Assembly (NCBI RefSeq): GCF_009765445.1
Contig: NZ_WHOY01000031.1
Span: forward strand, 317,085-381,084
From: Pantoea sp. BAV 3049
GTDB lineage: Bacteria; Pseudomonadota; Gammaproteobacteria; Enterobacterales; Enterobacteriaceae
Length of the DNA: 64,000 nt
Direction of reading: 5' to 3'
Position 1 is the first letter of the stretch. Each line of letters starts with the position of its first letter. This document shows, piece by piece, positions 58,519 through 64,000 of the stretch. The notes under the pieces were generated by a model that worked only from the letters and a program-made list of their open reading frames with translations, made no database searches and was not told the origin of the DNA. The translations under genes and the position numbers were made by a program.

Positions 58519-59847
58519 ATGCTGATTTTGAAAAATTGTACCGCCGTGCAGTTTGAACCCTGTCAGGTAGAACTGGGATACGATATTGCCGTTGAAGATG
58601 ACAAGATTGTGGCAGTCGGCAGTAATCTGGCTGAACAGTATCCCGGGGCTGAAATCAAACAGATGAATGGCAAGCTGGTTATGCCCGGATTGGTTTGTGC
58701 CCATAACCATTTCTACTCCGGTCTGTCCCGGGGCATTCTTGCCCCGATCGCCCCCTGTCCGGACTTTATCTCTACCCTGAAAAACCTCTGGTGGCGGCTG
58801 GATCGGGCGCTCGATGAAGAGTCGCTGTATTACAGCGGTCTGATCTGCTCACTGGAGTCGATCCGTCAGGGGTGTACCGCAGTGATTGATCACCACGCCT
58901 CGCCCGGTCTGATCAAAGGCTCGCTGGCCATTCTGCGCAAAGGTTTTCTTGAAGCAGGGCTACGGGGGATGACCTGCTTCGAAACCACCGATCGCAATTT
59001 TGGGATGGAGGAGCTGGAAGCTGGCGTGGAAGAGAATATCGCCTTTGCCCGGCTGATTGATGCCGAACGCGGCAGCCACCCCCGAAACACGCTGGTGGAA
59101 TCCCACCTTGGGGCCCATGCGCCATTCACCGTCCCTGACGCCGGGCTGACGCTGCTTCGTCAGGCGAAGCAGGAAACCGGACGTGGCCTGCACATCCACG
59201 TTGCTGAAGACCGCTATGATGTGTCACACAGCCACGATAAATATGGCATCGACCCCATTGCCAGGCTGGATAAGTTCGGGCTGCTGGATGAAAAAACAGT
59301 GATTGCGCATGCCCTCTGGCTCTCCCCCGATGAAATTACGCTGCTGAATGAACGCCGGGCCTGCCTTGTCCATAACGCCCGTTCCAATATGAACAATCAC
59401 GTTGGCTATAACCGCCACCTCGCTGGTTACCAGCTGGCAGCGCTGGGAACGGACGGCATTGGCGCGGATATGTTTGAGGAGTTGAAGTTCGCTTATTTCA
59501 AACATCGGGATGCCGGTGGGCCTCTCTGGCCGGACAGCTTTATGCACATGCTGCAAAACGGCAATGTACTGCTGGAACGCAACTTTACCGGGCGCTTTGG
59601 TCAGCTGGCTCCGGGCTATACCGCCGACCTGACAATCTGTGATTATGCCTCTCCCACTCCGCTGCAGCCGGAAAATCTGGCCGGGCATCTGGCTTTTGGC
59701 CTCGGTAGTTCAGCCGTTCACAGCGTAATGGTTGGCGGGCGTATGGTGTATGAAGATCGCCAGTTCCCCTTCGATGTCGCCCCCCTCTACGCCCAGGCGC
59801 GTAAAGCAGCCAGCAGGCTGTGGAAAAAAATGGGAGAACTCTCCTGA
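58519..59847 (+). CDS. ssnA: SsnA amidohydrolase
   Basis: 442 residues, exactly the E. coli length. Guanine-deaminase-type amidohydrolase: H62 and H64 in CAHNHFY, LHIHVAEDRYDVSHS, IAHALWLSPDE and LGTDGIGADMF with the catalytic Asp. Known as a gene affecting stationary-phase viability in E. coli and part of the urate-degradation set; the substrate is probably a cyclic amidine or aminated purine product. GGAGGA lies 7 bases upstream, 2 bp after ygfK. Confidence 0.95.
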   Translation: MLILKNCTAVQFEPCQVELGYDIAVEDDKIVAVGSNLAEQYPGAEIKQMNGKLVMPGLVCAHNHFYSGLSRGILAPIAPCPDFISTLKNLWWRLDRALDEESLYYSGLICSLESIRQGCTAVIDHHASPGLIKGSLAILRKGFLEAGLRGMTCFETTDRNFGMEELEAGVEENIAFARLIDAERGSHPRNTLVESHLGAHAPFTVPDAGLTLLRQAKQETGRGLHIHVAEDRYDVSHSHDKYGIDPIARLDKFGLLDEKTVIAHALWLSPDEITLLNERRACLVHNARSNMNNHVGYNRHLAGYQLAALGTDGIGADMFEELKFAYFKHRDAGGPLWPDSFMHMLQNGNVLLERNFTGRFGQLAPGYTADLTICDYASPTPLQPENLAGHLAFGLGSSAVHSVMVGGRMVYEDRQFPFDVAPLYAQARKAASRLWKKMGELS

Positions 59848-61331
59848 TGAAGACTTCTGCACTTCACTCTGACCCAACGCCCTCTTCCTCTCTGCCAGTG
59901 GATGAAGTGCTGCCCATTGGCCAAATGGCCCTGTATGGCTTACAGCATGTGCTGGTGATGTACGCCGGGGCCGTTGCCGTTCCGCTGGTTGTCGGCTCGG
60001 CAATCGGGTTGGCGGATAACCAGATCGTGGTGCTGATTGGATGTGATCTGGTGGTGTGCGGAATAGCCACGCTGTTACAGACGATAGGCATTGGCCGGTG
60101 GCTCGGATGCCGTCTGCCTCTGGTCCAGGGTTGTACTTTTGCCGCACTGATCCCACTGGTACTTATCGGCAAAGAGTACGGCATGGGAGGCATTTCGGGG
60201 GCGGTGATGATCGCTGGTCTGTTCACGCTACTGTGTGCGCCGTGGATTTGTAAGCTGGTTCGCTTCTTTCCTAAAGTGGTGATGGGTTCGATAGTCACGC
60301 TGATTGGACTGTCAATTATGCCGGTTGCCGGTGGATGGATTGGCGGAGGAAGCAGCAGCATGGCCGACTTTGGCAATGTTCTGTCGCTGGCACTGGCTGC
60401 GCTGACGCTGGTGATCATCCTGAATATCTATACCTTTGGCTCCGGCCTGATTAAAAACATCGCTGTGCTGATTGGGCTGATTATTGGGTCAACGGTGTGG
60501 TACTTCGTTGACTCACTGGATTTCAGCCGGGTCAGTGCCAGTCCGTGGATTAGCCTGCCCGTTCCGCTACAGTTCGGCCACCCGGAATTCCACCTGATCC
60601 CCATCCTGCTGCTGTCGATGGTCATGGTCGTGGTGATGGTGGAAACCATGTCTTCCATGATGGCGACCGGTGAGCTGGTAGGACGAAAAGCGGACAGCGA
60701 AACGTTGAAAAAAGGGCTACTGGCCTGCGGGCTGGCAACATTCTGCGGCAGCTTCTTTAATCTTTTTCCCTATGCTGCATTCGCACAGAATGTTGGGTTG
60801 ATTGGCCTGACAGGCGTTAAAAGCCGCTTTGTGGTTGCCGCTTCGGGCTGCATTTTGATCCTGATGGGGCTGTTTACCAAAATTGCCGCACTGGTGGTCG
60901 TGGTGCCGAAACCGGTGCTGGGTGGGGCAGGTGTTGTGATGTTTGGCATGGTTGCCGTGGCGGGGATCCGTACGCTGGGCCAGGTCAATTACCGGAATAA
61001 TAACAATGGGATGGTGGTTGCACTGACGCTGGGTCTGGGTCTGATGCCGGTGTTGGTGCCGCAACTTTTCTCACAGCTTCCGGAGCTGGCAAGGATGTTT
61101 TTACACAGCGGGATCACCGTGGGGACCTGCACAGCAATCGTCTCGAATCTGATCCTGAACGGGAAAGGTCTTCACTTTAAAAACCGCAGCTGTGAGGCAT
61201 GCCAACCGGTGGAGCTGGCTGCCGATCCGGAATCAACCGCAGCACGCCGCGTCGCTGTCAAAACGGTCAGAGTCTGGTTGCTTCTGCGCCGGGCCAGAGA
61301 ACAGCAGCAAAGAGAGAGGGAACAGGAATGA
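59847..61331 (+). CDS. NCS2-family urate/xanthine permease
   Basis: 494 residues, about 12 membrane segments from LYGLQHVLVMYAGAVAVPLVVG onward. NAT/NCS2 features: the TM8 carboxylate in VVMVETMSSMMATGEL and the substrate motif QNVGLIGLTGVKSR. Close in kind to E. coli UacT (YgfU), a proton-urate symporter, and XanQ/XanP; context favours urate or xanthine. The Arg/Gln/Glu-rich cytoplasmic tail (about the last 30 residues) is unusual. The ATG overlaps the ssnA stop (TGATG), so translation is coupled. Confidence 0.92.
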   Translation: MKTSALHSDPTPSSSLPVDEVLPIGQMALYGLQHVLVMYAGAVAVPLVVGSAIGLADNQIVVLIGCDLVVCGIATLLQTIGIGRWLGCRLPLVQGCTFAALIPLVLIGKEYGMGGISGAVMIAGLFTLLCAPWICKLVRFFPKVVMGSIVTLIGLSIMPVAGGWIGGGSSSMADFGNVLSLALAALTLVIILNIYTFGSGLIKNIAVLIGLIIGSTVWYFVDSLDFSRVSASPWISLPVPLQFGHPEFHLIPILLLSMVMVVVMVETMSSMMATGELVGRKADSETLKKGLLACGLATFCGSFFNLFPYAAFAQNVGLIGLTGVKSRFVVAASGCILILMGLFTKIAALVVVVPKPVLGGAGVVMFGMVAVAGIRTLGQVNYRNNNNGMVVALTLGLGLMPVLVPQLFSQLPELARMFLHSGITVGTCTAIVSNLILNGKGLHFKNRSCEACQPVELAADPESTAARRVAVKTVRVWLLLRRAREQQQREREQE

Positions 61332-61492
61332 ACAGGTCAGAACGACTTCTCAGGATAATTACGGCGGCAACCCTGGTTATCCTGTCAGGTTATTTCAGTC
61401 TGTCGGAAGGCCTCTCTCTGGCCTTCCAGAGCCGGTTTCAGTATGCAGCAGGCTATGAATTTGTCGTTCAGTTGCCCGATTTACGCGGATAA
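61328..61492 (+). CDS. 54-residue membrane peptide coupled to the permease gene
   Basis: Starts in an ATGA overlap with the permease stop and has GAGGG 7 bases upstream. The product has a basic N-terminus (MNRSERLLR), one hydrophobic segment (IITAATLVILSGYFSL) and a polar/aromatic tail ending LPDLRG. I do not recognise it. The tight coupling suggests a real small subunit or regulator of the permease; equally it could be a chance frame. Its end overlaps the convergent iolB by 25 bp. Confidence 0.55.
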   Translation: MNRSERLLRIITAATLVILSGYFSLSEGLSLAFQSRFQYAAGYEFVVQLPDLRG

Positions 61493-62292
61493 TCTTCGCT
61501 GTTTACCCAGGCGTGATCTTTCTCCCAGCTGAACTTCCACAGCCTGACTGGCCCGGCCATCACATTCAGATAGTAGTTATCGTAACCGGCAAGAGTCGCC
61601 ACCGGATGATAACCTCGTGGCACGGTGACCACATCGCGGTTGTAAGCCGCCATGCACTCGTCCAGAGAGCGGTCGTCAGTATAGACGCGCTGCATGGCGA
61701 AACCCTGCTCCGGATTAAAACGGTGATAGTAGGTCTCTTCCAGACAGGTCTCTGTCTCTGAATCTTCCCGATCGTGCTTGTGGCTCGGGTAAGAGCTGGT
61801 ATTACCTTCGTCGGTGTAAACCTCCACTACCAGCAGGCTGTCGGCTGGCTTATCATCCGGCAAAATATTGTGCACCAGGCGTTTATTTCGGCCTTTCCCG
61901 CGCTGCTCCACACCGACATCCTCAGGTGAGATCAGTCTGGCAGGCAGATTGCCGTTGCCGGGTGCATTACACACTGCCAGTTCAAGGTCGGAATCCGCAT
62001 AAACTTCCACTTGCTCATGATGCGGCACATACACTGAGTAAGGCGGTGTACGCTCAAACGGCGACATCCGTTTGCCGATGCCCGGAAACTCTGCGTGGCG
62101 GGTTTTCACCGAAGCCAGCCCGGCGACCAGCACCAGGCAAAGCTCTTTGCTGCCGCTTTCCAGCGCCAGGGTCTGGCCCTTTTTCAGCTGGTAAGCATCG
62201 AAACCGACATAGCGCCAGCTGGCACTTTCCGGTGTGACATGCTGGATGCGCCCCTGCGCATCCGGCTGCTGTGCTTTGGATAGCAATGCCAT
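61468..62292 (-). CDS. iolB: 5-deoxy-glucuronate isomerase IolB
   Basis: Converts 5-deoxy-glucuronate to 5-dehydro-2-deoxygluconate, the IolC substrate. 274 residues, cupin fold; metal-ligand region SSYPSHKHDREDSETETCLEETYYHRFNPEQGF and the C-terminal VVTVPRGYHPV. GAGGAG lies 7 bases before the ATG opening MALLSKAQQ. Longer open frame upstream has no homology. Downstream of iolA by 88 bp. Confidence 0.94.
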   Translation of the reverse strand: MALLSKAQQPDAQGRIQHVTPESASWRYVGFDAYQLKKGQTLALESGSKELCLVLVAGLASVKTRHAEFPGIGKRMSPFERTPPYSVYVPHHEQVEVYADSDLELAVCNAPGNGNLPARLISPEDVGVEQRGKGRNKRLVHNILPDDKPADSLLVVEVYTDEGNTSSYPSHKHDREDSETETCLEETYYHRFNPEQGFAMQRVYTDDRSLDECMAAYNRDVVTVPRGYHPVATLAGYDNYYLNVMAGPVRLWKFSWEKDHAWVNSEDYPRKSGN

Positions 62293-62380
62293 TCTGCTGC
62301 TCCTCTTTCCCTGTGATACTGCCTGGCTAACAGGCAATATCAGGGGGTTTAAATGACTGAATTTTCCGTACGAAACGCGC

Positions 62381-63886
62381 TTAGCCCAGCGTAGGCATAC
62401 TGAACTCGGAAACGGTTTTCTGACCACCCGGCCAGCGCACCGTGGCCGTTTTCATGCGGGTGTAAAAACGCACGCCATCTGGCCCGTGCACGTTCAACGC
62501 CCCAAATACAGAACGCTTCCAGCCGCCGAAGCTGTGGAAAGCCATCGGCACAGGCACCGGCACGTTTACGCCAACCATGCCCGCCTGCACCTCACGCACA
62601 AAATCGCGGCCCGTATGGCCGTTGCTGGTAAATATTGCACTGCCATTTCCGAACTCGTGGCTATTGACCAGCTTCAGCGCGCTGACGTAGTCCGGCGCAC
62701 GCATAATACTCAGCACCGGGCCAAAGATCTCTTCCCGCCAGATAACCATCTCCGGGGTTACGTTATCGAACAGCGTGCCTCCGACATAGTAGCCCCCGGC
62801 AAAGCCCGGTACCTGGAAGTTACGTCCATCAACCACCAGCTTCGCGCCTTCTTCCTCGCCTTTATCAATGTAACCAAGCACTTTTTTCTGGTGCGCCGCA
62901 GAGACCACCGGGCCCATCTCGTTCTCTTCACTGCCCTTCTGGATCCCAGGACCAACGCGCAGCGCTCTGACCAGTGGCGTCAGGGCGGCAATCAGCTTGT
63001 CTGCCGTGTCGTTACCCACCGCCACCACCACCGGCAGCGCCATACAACGTTCACCCGCTGACCCAAAAGCACCGCCCATAATCGCGTTAACGGTCGCTTC
63101 CAGATCCGCATCCGGCATCACGATGGCGTGGTTTTTCGCCGCGCCAAAGGCCTGCACACGTTTACCATGGGCGCTGGCTGTTTTATAGATATGCTCTGCC
63201 ACACCGGAAGAACCTACGAAGCTGACGGCCTGCACGCGCGGGTCGGTATAGAGCTGTTCCGCATCCTGGTTAGAACAGTGCACCACGTTAAAGACGCCGT
63301 CCGGCAGGCCGGCTTCGGTCAGCAGCTCGGCCATGCGTACGGAAGCAGAAGGATCCAGCGCCGGTGGCTTAAGGACAAAGGTGTTACCACAGGCCAGCGC
63401 AATCGGGAACATCCACAGCGGCACCATCGCCGGGAAGTTAAATGGGGTGATGCCGGTGACCACGCCCAGCGGCTGCATCAGCGAATAACAGTCTACGCCG
63501 GTTGCCACATCCGCCGAGTTCTCACCTTTGATCAGGTGCGGAATACCACAGGCAAACTCCACCACTTCCATTCCGCGGGTCAGCTCGCCCAGCGCATCAG
63601 ACCAGACCTTCCCATGTTCACTGACGATCAACGCCGCCAGCTCATCGCGATGTTGCTCCATCAGGGCTTTAAAGTTAAACAGCACACGGGCACGGCGCAG
63701 CGGAGAAGTACGGGACCAGTCGTCAAACGCTGCATGAGCAACGCCAATCGTCTTTTCCACTTCTTCCGCCGTGCTTTGCGTCAGCTCACGCACCACTTTG
63801 CCGGTCGCCGGATCGTAAACCGGGATGGTTTCATTGCTGGCGCTCAGGGATGTTTTCCCGCCAATAAAATTTCCTGTGATAGTCAT
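62381..63886 (-). CDS. iolA: methylmalonate-semialdehyde dehydrogenase IolA
   Basis: CoA-acylating dehydrogenase turning malonate semialdehyde into acetyl-CoA, the last inositol step. 501 residues. NAD site ITPFNFPAMVPLWMFPIA, FVGSSGVAEHIY, and the nucleophile Cys in GSAGERCMALPVVVAVG. The start opens MTITGNFIGGK with GAGG 7 bases upstream. A longer frame starting MYKRQ is an adapter artefact: its first codons are the Nextera mosaic end. The upstream 93 bp to the contig end may contain part of its promoter. Confidence 0.95.
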   Translation of the reverse strand: MTITGNFIGGKTSLSASNETIPVYDPATGKVVRELTQSTAEEVEKTIGVAHAAFDDWSRTSPLRRARVLFNFKALMEQHRDELAALIVSEHGKVWSDALGELTRGMEVVEFACGIPHLIKGENSADVATGVDCYSLMQPLGVVTGITPFNFPAMVPLWMFPIALACGNTFVLKPPALDPSASVRMAELLTEAGLPDGVFNVVHCSNQDAEQLYTDPRVQAVSFVGSSGVAEHIYKTASAHGKRVQAFGAAKNHAIVMPDADLEATVNAIMGGAFGSAGERCMALPVVVAVGNDTADKLIAALTPLVRALRVGPGIQKGSEENEMGPVVSAAHQKKVLGYIDKGEEEGAKLVVDGRNFQVPGFAGGYYVGGTLFDNVTPEMVIWREEIFGPVLSIMRAPDYVSALKLVNSHEFGNGSAIFTSNGHTGRDFVREVQAGMVGVNVPVPVPMAFHSFGGWKRSVFGALNVHGPDGVRFYTRMKTATVRWPGGQKTVSEFSMPTLG

Positions 63887-63979
63887 GTTCTGGCCTCTTG
63901 GATGGTGATATTCCCTGCAGGCGGGCTGAGTTTTTCGTTCGCCCCCTGGCCGGATAAATCCTGTTGTGCGTGCAAAGAC

Positions 63980-64000
63980 CTGTCTCTTATACACATCTGA
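63980..64000. other. Nextera/Tn5 mosaic-end adapter at contig end
   Basis: CTGTCTCTTATACACATCT (63980-63998) is the 19-bp hyperactive Tn5 mosaic end used in tagmentation libraries; the next two bases GA match the following adapter base pairs. Genomic sequence ends at 63979. Confidence 0.97.

Noticed and set aside
62381..63994. 537-residue version of IolA starting MYKRQ
   Set aside because: The first five codons are the Nextera mosaic end; the genuine start is at 63886.
1..64000. tRNA or rRNA genes, CRISPR arrays, insertion sequences, prophage
   Set aside because: I saw no CCA-ended cloverleaf sequence, spaced direct repeats, transposase or integrase frames, or phage genes on reading both strands.

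Overview
The window is chromosomal DNA of an enterobacterium (order Enterobacterales). Gene order for the first 28 kb follows the gntK to dcrB part of the E. coli map: gntK-gntR-yhhW-ryhB-yhhY-ggt-yhhA-ugpQCEAB-livFGMHK-panM-rpoH-ftsXEY-rsmD-yhhL-yhhM-yhhN-zntA-tusA-yhhQ-dcrB. The protein sequences are clearly diverged from E. coli, and yhhX and livJ are missing. An Erwiniaceae-like relative is my guess; I cannot name a species. The right edge is a physical contig end: the last 21 bases begin with a Nextera/Tn5 mosaic-end adapter and are not genomic.

Layout. 1-28.1 kb is the conserved core. It carries several readable control elements: a GntR operator, RyhB with its Fur box, PhoB boxes before ugpB, a DnaA box before rpoH, the ZntR 20-bp-spacer promoter before zntA, and a preQ1 riboswitch on yhhQ. 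The one foreign-looking core insert is a low-GC pair at 3.2-3.8 kb, a Tse2-like ADP-ribosyltransferase toxin and an overlapping small partner gene, between yhhY and ggt.

28.2-36.7 kb holds myo-inositol catabolism: iolD-iolG-iolH-iolE leftward, and rightward iolC (fused to a DUF2090 aldolase domain) and an RpiR-family regulator. iolD is broken by a 4-bp tandem duplication inside its thiamine-diphosphate-binding motif. The last two inositol genes, iolB and iolA, lie at 61.5-63.9 kb.

36.7-61.3 kb, between the two halves of the inositol locus, is a purine/uric-acid degradation island. It matches in content the E. coli ygeV-W-X-Y-hyuA-yqeA-ygfK-ssnA-ygfU/aegA set that established work links to anaerobic, formate-dependent uric acid breakdown. 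Leftward genes encode an AegA/UacF-type flavoprotein, a four-cluster ferredoxin and an FdhF-type molybdoenzyme. Rightward genes encode a fused XdhA-XdhB and XdhC, MocA, YgeW, YgeX, YgeY, HyuA, carbamate kinase, YgfK, SsnA, a urate/xanthine permease and a 54-residue membrane peptide. A YgeV-type sigma-54 activator and an XdhC/CoxI maturation factor run leftward.

How it works together (inference from family knowledge): urate/xanthine enters by the permease. Molybdenum and flavin enzymes (Xdh, YgfK, AegA, FdhF) move electrons. HyuA, SsnA, YgeY, YgeX and YgeW open and dismantle the ring products, and carbamate kinase recovers ATP from carbamoyl phosphate. Three -24/-12 promoters (before xdhAB, ygeW and ygfK) and a recurring dyad TCTCA-N3-TGAGA upstream of them suggest one sigma-54 regulon under the YgeV-like protein. 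The FdhF has Cys where E. coli FdhF has selenocysteine, and no selenium-hydroxylase accessory genes are seen, so this looks like a selenium-free edition of the pathway.
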